A stretch of DNA of 64,000 nucleotides, taken from Melolontha melolontha. Lineage: Eukaryota; Arthropoda; Insecta; Coleoptera; Scarabaeidae. This document shows positions 1-11,199 of the stretch, piece after piece. Location: contig OW285237.1 in the NCBI GenBank assembly GCA_935421215.2, forward strand, positions 18,843,729 through 18,907,728, given 5' to 3'. Under the pieces are notes generated by a model. The model made no database searches. It was not told the origin of the DNA and saw nothing but the letters and a program-made list of their open reading frames with translations. Every line of letters starts with the position of its first letter. Position 1 is the stretch's first letter. Made by a program: the position numbers and the translations under genes.

Positions 1-640
1 ATCATGTATATTAATAGCAGTCATGAATTTAACGCTCGACCGCTAAAATAAATCGTTGTTCGCAAGACTTTTTACTCGCATAAATGCTTTCCTTCCGGCT
101 AGCTTTGCGAAGCAAACTTTAACCTATATTAAATACAACTAATCCGGTAGAAGTTCACGTTTATACACTCGACAAGTTCAATTATTCACCGGACTATAAA
201 TAATAACTTGGGGAGTAAATAAAACAAAAGTTGAGTAATAAAATGCATCCAGAGGCGGCAGATTAAACTTCTGTAACTTTTGTAATTTTATGGAAGTATT
301 TACCGAACTTTAGACTAACGAAAAGGGGAATGTAACGTACTAAAAATTTACATAAATTTTGTAATTATAACATCTTTAATAAATGTTTAATGTTATGTAA
401 TTTTTTTATGAACGAAACAAATACCAAAATATAGTAATTCATTCACACTACAAAACAAAAAACGATTTCTCTTTTGCCAATCATTTACATAGCGGATTGA
501 TAAACAAGGTGACCGGTATCGTTCAAAAAATGTTCAAATTTTAAGAGTGTTGAGTAGATTTCATTTCAAGTAACAAAATACGCAAAACTTGTATATCCAT
601 TTTTATTTGTTTCAAAGTTACAGATCTATGGATCATGAAA
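1..640. other. AT-rich sequence, no gene seen
   Basis: No ORF or repeat that I recognise. The stretch near 530-540 reads inward as atgttcaaat and resembles atgttcagat read inward from about 1840, so these could be weak terminal inverted repeats of the transposon between them. This is a short match and only suggestive. Confidence 0.3.
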
Positions 641-688
641 AAAAATGTAGTCCTAAATTCAATAAAAACTGATTTTATTTAAAAAGGT

Positions 689-1732
689 TCAATTAATAAT
701 ATTTTCGAAATGTCCACCTCCTTGTTGAATGCAGGCTTGTGTCCGTAAGCCAACAGAAGAAGTACGTATCCGAATTTCCTACTTGTTTTGTCGGATTTGC
801 TCGGCAGCTAGGTGAATACGATCCAACAACTCTTCTCTTGTGTTCGAAACTTGCGCGTAGACAAAATTTTTCATGTACCCCCATAAATAAAAGTCAAGGG
901 GATTAAGATCGGGTGATCTGGGTGGCCATGCAACAGGACCACCTCGACCAATTTAATCGACCAATCGACAATCCACAGCAATTCCGAAGTGTGGTGGTGC
1001 CCCATCCATGTGAAACCACATGCCTCGTCGAACATTCAGTGGGACATCCTCTAAAAGACCTGGCAGTTCGTCGATAAGAAATTGAAGGTAATTGTCCGCG
1101 TTTAACCTCCCAGGAAGAACGACAGGACCAATCAACAAGTAATCGATTAGGGTCGCCCAAACGTTAATAGAAAATTCATGTTGAAATTTAGATAAGCGTA
1201 TAACTTTGGGATTTTCTGATGACCACCTGTGCAGGTTTCTCAGATTTGTAACACCACTTCTCGTGAACGTAGATTCATCTGTCCAGAGGACTGTTCTGCA
1301 GAAATTAAAATGAAGCCATGACTGTCTTAATATCCAGGTAGAATAAACTAGACGAGCATAGTGGTCTGCCTCAAGAAAACCGCGTCACCTGCGATAGTGA
1401 TATGGATACAAGCCCTCACGTTTGAAAATTCACCAAATTGTCGTTCGTGGCACTCCTAGTTGTCTAGCGATTCGACGTACACTGAGAGTTGTATCCTTTG
1501 TAACAATAGCTATTGCTTCTTTCTCTAAATCTGCTGGCAAATTTACTCATCGGTCGAAAAGATAATCCCGCAGAAATTGTCTGTGTACTCCCAGAAACGT
1601 TTTCTAATGAGGAATGCGCCCATCGGTAAACCGATGTCGGTATTCAATAACTGCTTGGCGTGCATTGCAGTTGCAGTAGTCATACACAAAATTCATGTCC
1701 GCATACTCTTGAGAAGAAAATCGGTAAGGCAT
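689..1732 (-). pseudogene. DUF4817/DDE Tc1-mariner-like transposase, inactivated
   Basis: Transposase relic of the insect family with an N-terminal DUF4817 helix-turn-helix and a C-terminal DDE domain, which would cut and paste its own element by binding the terminal repeats. The ATG at 1732 opens with MPYRFSSQEYADMNFVYDYC, the DUF4817 start. An RQLGVPRTTIW helix-turn-helix follows, then WTDEST (first Asp), MWFHMDGAPPHF (second Asp) and WPPRSPDLNPLDFYLWGY (third Asp). The span is exactly 348 codons in one frame, the usual length, but has in-frame stops after RIPH, LFDR, TTIW, YHYRR, CRLVD and QNK. Damage is therefore point substitution without net indels. Family assignment is firm; the ends of the element are not resolved. 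Confidence 0.85.
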
Positions 1733-1849
1733 TTTGAATAAAGAACGCGTGTCCACTCACTAATAAACTGTTGTATGAACTGAAACGTAATGTAATCCTT
1801 TATTAAAAAATGTAAAGTTAACATTCATCTGAACATTTGTTTATTATAT

Positions 1850-4700
1850 GATATTCATGGTTCAGTAGTTACGAAATAGGTAAGAACCTTCTTTATCATA
1901 AATCAATTTCCAATACACTTTTTTGTAGATCTCCAAGAAATCACTGTATGCACTACGACACGTGTTTATTTATTTTAGAGTCTTCTATTGAGAGTCTTCA
2001 TTGAATAAAAATTGTATTGACCTATGTAGTAAAAACAAAAACCAAGAAATGAAAGAACAACATGAGAACCAAATAATATAATTAAGGAGGTCACACTGGA
2101 ATTTTATAACAACATTTGCTTGTTTAACACTGGCAGCCACCTTCAAAATATGAAATGCACTAAAACAACACGTGGCGACACATTGTACATATTTGTTACT
2201 GTTCTTTTTTGTATTAAGTATAGAGAATAACATCGGCAAAATAAAATTTGTTAAACTACGTAATGTACTCGTATTTAGAGATAAATCCGAAATAAAAGTC
2301 AACAGAAGTGTATACAATTCAAGCAACGTTCCCAAATCTTTAACGTAGTCATCCAAGAGAAGCTATATCTCTTTTTATTACCCGCTGATAAAGATACCAT
2401 AAATTTTCCGTACTTCCTTTCCACTCCAATCACCCCAAATGTGTGTTACATATCCTTGTAAGCAAACATATATATTTGAGAGTGTACATAGATGTGTCTG
2501 TGTATGTGTGAGCGCGCGTGCTAGTAAATGTGTACATACAATTGCCTTAAATGGGTCGTGGCTATTTATTATAGTGACCCGACTATATGTCACGATCATG
2601 GAGGCCTCTATGTGTGAAAACGTGCGTCGACAGTTTCATTATTAAACGGTAGTAAAGAAATTATTGGCTCTTAATATAAATAGATTTTCGTAATCCTATT
2701 TAATCAAAATGGATATTGGAAATGTCGTGTTTATGACTCTATTTCACTTCTACATCGATCAGACAGGCCGCATAAAACTTGTTCATAAAAAACTTAATAA
2801 TAGTAGATTAGTAAATTTTATTTTAACGCTAGGCTCTTCTGGTTACTGAATATCATTAAAACTGATATAAAAACGAACTGCGTGTAATGAATTAGTCATT
2901 TCAAACAAATTAGGTCATAATTAATTGGCACATGTAATCGATGAACTGCACTTAGACAGAACTAATCTACATCTAATATAAGAAAAAGAAAAACTTAAAA
3001 TAAGACATGGTAGTAAATAACTTGCCCAATGTCAAAATGCCAGTTTACTTGGGGTGAAAGTGAGTGGTCAACTATCTAGTCGAACAAATGTTGATGAAAT
3101 GCTGTTCGTAAGCAGTTTATGTTTGCAGAAAACCGCGCAAAGTGTAGTTGTTAGTGCGGCAATCATTGTATAAAGGATGACTTTTTAGTATTATAGATAG
3201 CGCCAGTAATAAAACGTCAGTTGTCAAAGTTAATCTGGGCCTTTCGTTAAACTAATGCTACGTGCTTTCTCAAGCACTAGTTCTGCGCCTACTTACACAA
3301 CATCATACCAACTTGACTTACCAACTTGCCCAAACAACACGATTACCCCGAACATCTTCAACTAAGAAACCAGCTCAGTTAACAGGTGAGCTAGGGGAGG
3401 TGATTTTTTTATTATAGGCGCCACCACGTTTACACTCACAAACGGATACAGCGAGCACAGACACAGCCGACAGTAAGTTAACTAAATCGTAGTTAAATAT
3501 GTGGAACATTGTTACCATTACAATAAAACACCAAAATAAGATAACAATAACAAGAAGTAATTTATTCACAACCACAAGATAATCAGCAAGCCTTTATGGT
3601 TAACAACAAAGTAGTGGATAAATCAATAAAATATAGGCTCACAAGCCACAAGAAATAACGGATTAAAAATTAAAAGAAATATTAACGATAAACTTGCTCA
3701 AAGAATACTAATTTCATATAAATACATTGAAATAATTACGTAAAGTGATACTGAGTTAGTGACTAACCCAGTATAGTAATGGGATATAATAGACAAAAAA
3801 TCATGTACATATAATATGCATGAAAAACAATTAAATAATCAAGTTAAAGTTATACAAAAAAAACAATAAAGTCTCAGTATACACCATGTCCAAAGTTATC
3901 GGTGCACTATTGCTATCTCCGTTATTTCTTGAGCTACAGTTTTAGCTAAATTAGCAAATTATTAGTTTTTTTTTACAGCTGATTAGTATGCAGTTCATGA
4001 AAAAACAATTGAATTACGCATTTCTGAGAAACTTGAAATTTTGTTTACTTAAATGGAACACTCTGTAGATTTGTACATATTTTGAAAGAGCATAATATCT
4101 TGAACAAATCTTTAAGCCATAAGGAAGTAAATAGTATGCTTAGTCTAGATAATAAAGTAGTTGGCAATATATCTAAAGATCTTTCGATAAATCTCACATA
4201 GAGATTCTCGTACATTCAGTATAATAATTAGATTGTTAATTATTAGGAAGAAAAATCAATTTACCATTTCTAATCGTAACAAAGAAAATTGAACAGTGAA
4301 AATATACTATAAATATTTGTTGGTGTATACCAATCTACAAAGTGATAATTAATATTTGAAATTTAGAAAAGTTATTAACCATTAATCGAATAAAAAAAAC
4401 TTGACATGACCCTGATACGTAATAAAATTTCGACTACCCTGTTCAAGCAAAATTAAGGGGTATTGATTGACTCAAAATTTACTAATTAAGAAAAACTATG
4501 ACTACAAATTACGATAATATCTGCAGTTAACACCAACAATTCGTCGTAGTGAGCTCAATTTGACTGGCTGTAGTATCCAGAAGAATATACAGAACAGTAG
4601 TTCCTACCTTATTGAATGCAATGTTTCTTAGACAATGGAATACGTCAGTTCAACTTCTTTCTAACTTTCATAAAAGGAATTTAACGTTTCTTGCTGCATC
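1850..4700. other. AT-rich intergenic sequence
   Basis: No convincing gene. Small open frames occur at 1985-2356 (-) and 3375-3575 (-), but they are low-complexity, hydrophobic and lack any recognisable domain. A short GT-rich patch lies near 2495-2515. I see nothing else that I can support. Confidence 0.3.
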
Positions 4701-4711
4701 TGATACTCGTG

Positions 4712-4800
4712 ATTAAATTTTACTGCCTGGTTATCGAATATTAATGCCTCGTCCTTAAATTTTAATGCCTGTTGCATAAATTTTAATGCCTTATGCATAA
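4712..4800. repeat. 21-bp tandem repeat, four copies
   Basis: The core atgcct (ctgcct in the first copy) recurs at 4723, 4744, 4765 and 4786, an exact 21-bp spacing. Each is preceded by an A/T-rich taaattttaa block. Spacers between cores differ, so the array is imperfect. Confidence 0.7.
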
Positions 4801-5990
4801 AAGTAAACTCTCATACTTATAAAAGTACTACGTGCTTGCATTTAAACTCACATTGGTACCCTGTTAAATTCCAGAAGAAAAGGAAAGTAACGAAATAAAA
4901 TTAATAAAAGAAGAATGCCTTTACAATGCCATGGACGTCGTGGAAAAAGAACTCACCTATTAACATACGGATAACCTAGGAACACGCTGTTCACCTAGAA
5001 ACCAATTTCGTTCAAAAGTATAACGAAACGACACTTTCCGTACCTCAAATAACCATCTGACGTTTACATTAACTATAATTACCTCCGAAAACCGCATTAA
5101 CGAAGTAAATCAAACTACTTTTAAAAAGGCGTTAAGAATTAAAAAGTTAAGAAAAATTAAAGAAAAATTAAAAGAAGAATTAAAAAGTTAAGAATTAAAA
5201 AGTACGCAACGTGTTACTTGATGAAACTTCAACAGCAAAACAGGACCAGAATTCCTCAACTTGATACTTTTATACGAAAAGGTACGTAGTTCTTACAAAA
5301 TTAACCGATAGGTGAAGCTTCTGTAGAGAAGCAATTAATGGATAATTATATATTTGTGAAATTATTTCGCTACATTAGAATTAACACAATAAAATTTGGA
5401 ACCTATTTTATAAAGAATATTAATTAATTACGTTATTAATTAAGAATTATTTAACAAAGACCGTAGTCCTGAAAAATCAGCACGAGATAACTCTGATGTT
5501 CCAATCGCCAAGTAGATCTTAAATGAAAATACCAATGCCAATTCTAACGGAATACACTACAAACAAAGTCGTTAAATTTCGAATTAATTTTAAAATAAAG
5601 ATTCGCACACAACCTGTTATAATTTAAACCATTTACCAAACTAATTGATTACGACAGACTAAGTCTACCATTTTTATCGACAACTCAAACGCCATCTACA
5701 CTCGTAAAATATGAACCAAGCTATAATGAAAACAAAGTTACCTACATCAACGTAAAATATATCGTAAATTTTAATTATATCAAAATACTACCAAGAAAAT
5801 TACTACTATGAAATTTCTAATTTGAACTAACAATAGGATAAATATTCGCACAAGAAAATATACAAATTTTAAATATCGAAATTTACAAAATATACGCGAA
5901 AATCTTACGAAATACAGGTCCGTTCAAAAATTATTGAATAATGACTAAAAATATTGCGAGATACATCCGGCTTCAGAAATGGCACACCAC
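4801..5990. other. AT-rich intergenic sequence
   Basis: No gene recognised. Around 5120-5205 there is a purine-rich simple-sequence patch made of repeated aaaaagttaagaatt-like words, probably slippage-derived. Confidence 0.3.
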
Positions 5991-5999
5991 ACTAAAATT

Positions 6000-6490
6000 T
6001 TGTCATTAAATTTGGATTACCTTTGAATTTAACATTGTCTTGTTTGTCTGCTTTTCAATTTCGTCAGTATAAAAACCGTCGTTTCTTCATCTCTGAATGG
6101 GAAGGTGAAATTCATGCGTACAATCAGTTTATTGACAAAATGAATACGCCTTGCCGCACGACAACACCTTGACATTCTTTCTAACTGGGCCGCGGTATCT
6201 TTGGTGCTTTACTTCGTTTTCGTAACATCACGTTATTTCGGGAAATTGTTCGGTGGTTTTTGAAACGCTGAATCTTCGACCAGTAAAACTCCAACTTTGT
6301 CCTTAATGGCTTCAAGCATTCTTTGTCTCCTCGCTCGGCTCAAAGTTCTTGGTCGACCACTTTTGGGAAAATTATCATTATTCCCTCTTCACATTCCTTT
6401 GTGGTTTAATAAATTTTGATAAGGAAATATCGATAAATGACAACAAATCACGCTTGAACATTCGTCCAACTAGATTTGTAAATTCCTTTA
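6000..6490 (-). pseudogene. Tc1-like transposase fragment, N-terminal half
   Basis: Reading the minus strand from about 6490 gives NLVGRMFKRDLLSF, then NVKRE, SGRPRTL and QRMLEAIKDKVGV in shifting frames. Further down come AAQLERMSRCCRAARRIHF and DEETTVFILT. These match, in order, the paired helix-turn-helix and first DDE block of the better preserved copy at 46,076-47,156 (NLIGRVPNREFVKIF, SGRPSIL, DRVGTSTRTLGRRFG). Several frameshifts and stops are present, and the C-terminal half was not seen. The assignment rests on the collinear match with that copy. Confidence 0.6.
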
Positions 6491-6517
6491 CGAATAACTA
6501 GCTTATAATTGTTTATA

Positions 6518-6701
6518 ACAGGTGTTCAGAAACATTCGAAGTCAAAGTAGTCCTTGAAAATATGAAGTCATATCTGAGATAGATTGATCTTTGACAGACA
6601 ACAGTTGACATTTAATAATTATTTCAAATCAGATACTTAAGTAAAGATATACGATTTTTTGTTCAGAGCCCACTTGACTTCGAATGTTTCTGAATACCCG
6701 T
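6518..6701. mobile_element. 184-bp MITE with TA target duplication
   Basis: Terminal inverted repeats of about 30 bp: acaggtgttcagaaacattc at the left and, reading inward from the right, acgggtattcagaaacattc, followed on both sides by gaagtcaa. TA dinucleotides flank both ends (6516-6517 and 6702-6703). No coding capacity. Size, TIRs and TA duplication fit a non-autonomous Tc1/mariner element. Confidence 0.8.
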
Positions 6702-6709
6702 TATTTTGC

Positions 6710-7530
6710 TGAACTAGATCACAAAAACTAAACTGTCATGATTAAAATAAGTTAATTGTGACATATGACTTAAGAATGTGGAAATTAGATAATGAACTAA
6801 TTTAAATTAAAAAGTTCCTGGTATCCTTTATTATACAATCTAGAATAACGAGACAATTATGGTAATTTTGTCATAAAATTTCTTTATTAGAATGTAAATG
6901 TAATATTATATAAAGATTATCAATGGCATGTCCTTACAATTATATTAGAAAGTAAATCTAAATCTTGGGGTGTTCGTTTTGTAACACTGGTACAGCTGGG
7001 ATATAGCACGACTAATAATGGGTTGGGAAATTTACTGTTATGGTCTATGGGAACGTCTAACATCTCTGTTAGTTTGAACGAATGTTCTCTATTCGTGTGG
7101 TAGACTTTGTTCTTTTCTCTTGAGTCACAAATTGCGGAAAATTTAACGACAAAAATAGTAGCTGAAATGACTGAATATAAAAGTAAGTAACGAAAAATGC
7201 TGAATAATTTACAGCCTTTATTTTTAAAAGAAGTTGTCTACATTGCAGACTTTTTCAACACGGATTTTTATCTATCACCAAGCAACTGATAAAAACAAAT
7301 TCATTTTGAAATAAAGAGTCAAAATGAAAATACGAAGTGTGAAAATTTAATTTCAGAACGTGCCGTTAAAAAGCATATGAAATTATAACAGATATGATTG
7401 ACATCTTTAAAGTATACGAGGTGATATCAAAAAATACAGTGAATAATTTTATTATGAATAAACAAATAACGTGTGGTCACAGAGTTTTCGGAAAAATTTT
7501 AGATGATTTGTAGTTGTACAATTTACTTGT
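6710..7530. other. AT-rich intergenic sequence
   Basis: No gene, tandem repeat or mobile-element end that I can support in this stretch. Confidence 0.3.
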
Positions 7531-7892
7531 TTCAATTATAACAGTTTAGTCCTGTTGCATGGCCCGGTACTGTTTTGCAAAACAGTTTTCTTTAATTGAC
7601 GTGTCCCTATCATATTCAGACCTCACAAAACATAAGAATTGAGACATGTTTGCTACATCTGTTGATTCATCAAATTGAATACTAAAAAATTCACTTGAAC
7701 TCACTTGCTGAATTATCTAATCGCGAACAGCGACAGCCATGTTATCGATTGACCTTGATATTGTATCGTTAGAAAGCGGAATTGTTTTCGCTTTTTTAAC
7801 TTCTTCCACGTCTGTTAAAACATTGACCATATCAAACGGCAGGCAATTTGAGGTTTTCGGCGATTGTATGGGTTTTGGATATCTTACCTACT

Positions 7893-8230
7893 TAAAAAAG
7901 GTATGTAACCCCTTACCACAATTATTAATCGTATCCTAAATACGTATTTCGACAACTAAGTTGTCATCATCAGTAGGTAAAAACCACTAATTAAAAAGTC
8001 GCACATGGGGCACAGTAAAGCTAGCGAACCGCTTACGCAAACAACTACTTTACACCGCGTCCACGTATAGACTAATTTTTAACATGCCAATCTAAACTAC
8101 GAAACGGTCGAAAAATCACTTACCTCTAAGGAAAAAAGGTCTACACATATGTTTAATCTCTGAGTTGAAATATGTCGAACAAAGGACGGCTAAGTTAAGT
8201 TTTTACTTAACCACACTCTCCAAAGAAAGA
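7893..8230 (-). mobile_element. Penelope-like terminal fragment with 12-bp TSD
   Basis: A 338-bp insertion bounded by identical 12-bp repeats atcttacctact at 7881-7892 and 8231-8242. The inserted sequence begins taaaaaaggtatgtaacccc and matches the Penelope termini at 22,195 onward and at 24,356 backward. It includes a hammerhead-like motif. It carries no coding part of the element. The far end contains tttttacttaaccacactct, whose reverse complement also occurs at the edge of the 22-kb copy. The insertion lies in codons of the hAT transposase, so Penelope arrived after the hAT. Confidence 0.85.
7935..7977 (-). ncRNA. Hammerhead-ribozyme-like motif, Penelope copy A
   Basis: On the minus strand: helix I strand CCTA, core CTGATGA, helix II GACAAC/GTTGTC with a TTA loop, core GAAA, short helix III ATAC/GTAT, then T at the cleavage-site position and helix I strand TAGG. 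The order matches the CUGANGA...GAAA hammerhead core with short helix III known from Penelope-like elements. One extra T sits between the CTGATGA core and helix II, which could weaken activity. Confidence 0.6.
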
Positions 8231-8745
8231 ATCTTACCTACTCTTAATTCTACGAGATAAGATGCTTTAAATGCACTCTTATCAGTATGGCCTGATTTAC
8301 GAATAGAAGTTTGTTGATTTCTCAAGGTATGTAATTTTATTTCGAAAAATTCCAAGGATTTGTTATTATGAGCCAGATGTTTAGGTTCCAAGTGTTGAAC
8401 TAATTTTTGTGGTTTCACGCTTTCATCGGAGGACTTGAAAACAAACAACGCACTGTGGCTTTTCGTCCAACGAGGTAAAAACATATTTTAAATAATTGTC
8501 CTTGTACAATCTTGCCTTTTTACCAACCGATTAACTGGATGTAGATGACTCACTTCGTTTTCTCGCAAATATATCTATTTCGCATATGAAATTTTAAAAA
8601 ATCAATTCAGTTTCACGGTTGACCGCACACTAAAACAAAAGCACCAGACGCACGCTTCGCATCCGAAACTTAACTGAAGTTCTGCAATCGCAAGCGCTTC
8701 TTTTATACTGGTGGTAGCGCGACTTATTCAAACGCATCCATGTTC

Positions 8746-9370
8746 AAGCATGCTCTCTCAGCGAGTATTATATAGAAGAACACCAAATTACAAAGGTCAC
8801 GTACGCATCAAGTTGGAACTTGTAAATTGCTAATGTATGTACACGTCATACATGCATGTTCATACCCGTCGCAATTAACGCAGCGACATAAAATAATAGG
8901 AATTTAAACTTCATTAACGAATTGTATTGGCACTTGGATCACCACAATTACTGCGCGCGTCTTTTCATGGACTTGATTAAGGCGTTTGATTTGGTAGATT
9001 AGGAGCTTCTGTTAAGAAAGTTGAATTCGTAGGGCATGCGTAGTGCCGTTAACAAATGGATTCGATCATACCTCACAGACATGGAGCAGGTCATTGATTT
9101 AAATGGAAAACTATCAAAGACCTACAATACTAGACCGGTGTGCCCCAGGGCTCTGCCCTCGGCCCACTTCTTTTTGTGATCTTCGTGAATGACCTGCCGA
9201 ATATAGTTTCAAACGGTTCAATCACCATGTTCGCTGATGACAATACTTATTTGTGTGGATCGGGGTACCGAATGAGACATAAACTCTGACACAAACGGAT
9301 GCTGAATAGTTTTAGAAACTGGTTCCAGAAACACTATTTGATTCTTAATAGGAACAAAACATACTTGCTG
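8746..9370 (+). mobile_element. LINE reverse-transcriptase fragment, copy 1
   Basis: Near-copy of 19,715-20,452, starting gcatgctctctcagcgagta in both. After about 200 bp of non-coding sequence it encodes the central RT block: MDLIKAFDLVD (motif A, first catalytic Asp), WIRSYLTD, a frameshifted GPLLF block with FVNDLPNIV, and TMFADDNTYLC (FADD, catalytic motif C). Several stops and frameshifts occur. Both the endonuclease end and the 3' end are missing. It is a CR1/jockey-type non-LTR element; the clade is not certain. It abuts a hAT fragment at about 9370. Confidence 0.75.
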
Positions 9371-10024
9371 CAGTTTTATGTCGTAACAATCAAGAACGCT
9401 GATTATAAGATTTTTTATGTAGGCTCCTGTCTGACGATTTTGAGCCTCATGCATGTCCAAAGTTCGTAGTTTTATTTTTCCGTCAAAAATATATTGAATA
9501 TTTATCCCTACAATACATCTACCAAGACGAGAAGCAGAATCAATTTTAATTGAAATAATTTTGTTTGATATTTCTAATTTAATTTTGTTTTTTATTTCCG
9601 TTACTTTGTTGTTAACAAGATCACTTATATTATGACTATTTACTGATACTTTTAGTGCATTCATAATCGGATCGATTATTTCTTTCATGCCAGAAGCTTC
9701 GAAGATTGTGAAAGGACGGCCATTAACGGTTACTAATTTTACGCATGAATCAATGAAACTTTGTTTGCAGGTTTTTATCATGATAATATTTAAATACTGT
9801 TCAAGGGTATTTTCCTCCGCTCTTGCTCTTTTATTGGTGATCTGACTCAATTTAGGTGTTGACGATTCATTTTGAGTTTTCTTGAATGGTCAGGATGCTT
9901 CCGTTGTATATGCCGCCCAAGATTTGCCGTATGTTTACCTTTCATTTCATATTTGCATTCTGAACATATAGATACATCTTTTCCTGCATCATAAACAAAT
10001 AAATTTTTCGTAAATTTCGTAGAC
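9370..10024 (-). pseudogene. hAT transposase N-terminal half with BED zinc finger
   Basis: On the minus strand the ATG at about 10024 begins MSTKFTKNLFVYDAGKDV. A BED finger follows: CSECKYEMKGKHTANLGRH, then QRKHPDH. A frameshift near 9885 leads into a long open frame (to about 9370) with a coiled N-domain (LEQYLNIIMIKTCKQSFIDS) and the hAT catalytic start IISIKIDSASRLGRCIVGIN, whose Asp is the first catalytic residue. The domain order and lengths fit BED-type hAT proteins. The C-terminal two thirds, including the dimerisation region, are absent. The open frame continues into antisense LINE sequence below 9370, so its last residues there are not hAT. Confidence 0.75.
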
Positions 10025-10029
10025 ATCTC

Positions 10030-11190
10030 TGGGTTAGAAAAAGCAAAAATTTATATAAATTTTTAAATTTGAATGTGAGCACTCACTTTACTAAAAACAA
10101 TTTAAGAGTTAATTTTAACAACCCACGTTTACTTTAAGAAAGTTAAAATATACTAATACACGGTTTGCGCCGCTACTATTTGCATTGGTTACAAGAAAAT
10201 GTTTGCCTACTGATTTGTTTAACACAAATATTATGTTTGTACATAGCTCAAACAGAAAAAGGGGATATCCCATTTTAGTCTAGTTTGTGTGAAGGTTACT
10301 GGTTTCTTGTTCGCTACAAATAGTCGTTATTTTATTTTGATTTTGTTTTTAATTTTTTTTTTGCATGCAAGGAATGTAATGTTTTTTATTATTCTTTTAT
10401 TAAATATTTCTCTATTTTTTTTATATTTTTGAACCCGAACCTTGCTGAATTTTTGGGTTCAACGGGTGCGTTTGGGTTCAGGTTCGGATTCGGTTTCAGT
10501 TCCTGCTATTTAGGGATCACAGAGCTAAGAACAGAATAGCTACACTAAAATATATGTCATAAATATACTTCGTAATGTATAGAAATAAAACTAGAATTTC
10601 CAACAATAATACATATTTTCCATATTCTAAAAATCAAATAGAAAATAAAATCCAGTAAGAAAGAAATTGAGTTAACAAAAATCCCATTTGCGAACAAGTA
10701 TGTTTTAACCAGTGTTGCAGAATTAATTCTTCAAATGTTTAGAGACCATGAAATTGAAAAACTACAAGAAATACTTACACACTGTGTGACGTTACAGGTG
10801 CCCGTCTACCTACCTGTGTTTATTCAATTTCAAAGAATGTGCATAATTCCAACAACACGGTTATTTGGAAAATGTTCTACCTTCGCAAAGAGTGGAATTT
10901 TCATATATATGCCCTTAATGTATGCTTATATATGCGTAAATATATACTTGACTTATATACCAGCATGTTACATGTACTCTGCGCAATTTATTCGGTTGTA
11001 GAAAAACAATAAATCATAATAATTGAATTGAATGAAGAGTATAATAATAAATTGAATTTGATTCGACGAAATTTTCACGAACCACTTAGAATCCATCATT
11101 TTTAATTCCTTTCTTAGGTGATCTAAGGGGGGATCTAAGGGAATCTAAGGGCTTGGGGGATCTAACTATTAAAAAATCAAGAAGAAATTA
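10030..11190. other. Non-coding, possible hAT 5' end
   Basis: No gene is supported. At 10,430-10,500 the words gaacccgaacc, gggttcaacggg and gggttcaggttcgg repeat in both orientations, just upstream of the BED-type hAT. Such subterminal motifs are usual near hAT ends. A small (g)gatctaagg tandem patch lies at 11,119-11,162. Confidence 0.3.
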
Positions 11191-11199
11191 GAGTTTGCC

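Larger units (their letters stand above)
7540..8590 (-). pseudogene. hAT transposase (ZBED5/SCAND3-like), broken and interrupted
   Basis: hAT-superfamily transposase remnant related to the ZBED5/SCAND3-like proteins of arthropods. From the N-terminus on the minus strand: a BED-type zinc finger (KPQCVVCFQVL, then LVQHLEPKH) broken by a frameshift near 8425; a linker ending ASYLVELRVGKI; then KTHTIAENLK, KTIPLSNDTISRSIDNMA and the catalytic-domain block FSIQFDESTDVANMSQFLCF with the first acidic residue. The reading is split inside VGKI by a 338-bp Penelope fragment. There are in-frame stops after LPAV and AVRD, and the protein ends near 7540, well before a hAT dimerisation domain. Confidence 0.8.

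Noticed and set aside
1985..2356. 123-codon ORF on the minus strand
   Set aside because: Low-complexity hydrophobic translation, no domain, and no neighbouring exons or conserved motif. Probably chance in AT-rich DNA.
2439..2645. ORF containing CVCVCVSARAS
   Set aside because: Produced by a GT-rich simple repeat, with antisense overlap to another chance ORF.
4712..4800. CRISPR-like array
   Set aside because: Short 21-bp tandem units without distinct spacers, in a eukaryotic context. It is simply a tandem repeat.
9218..9369. Last part of the minus-strand open frame (VCFVPIKNQIVFLEPVSK...)
   Set aside because: It is antisense to the LINE RT fragment; the same reading appears at 20,079-20,426 opposite the second LINE copy. 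Not part of the hAT protein.
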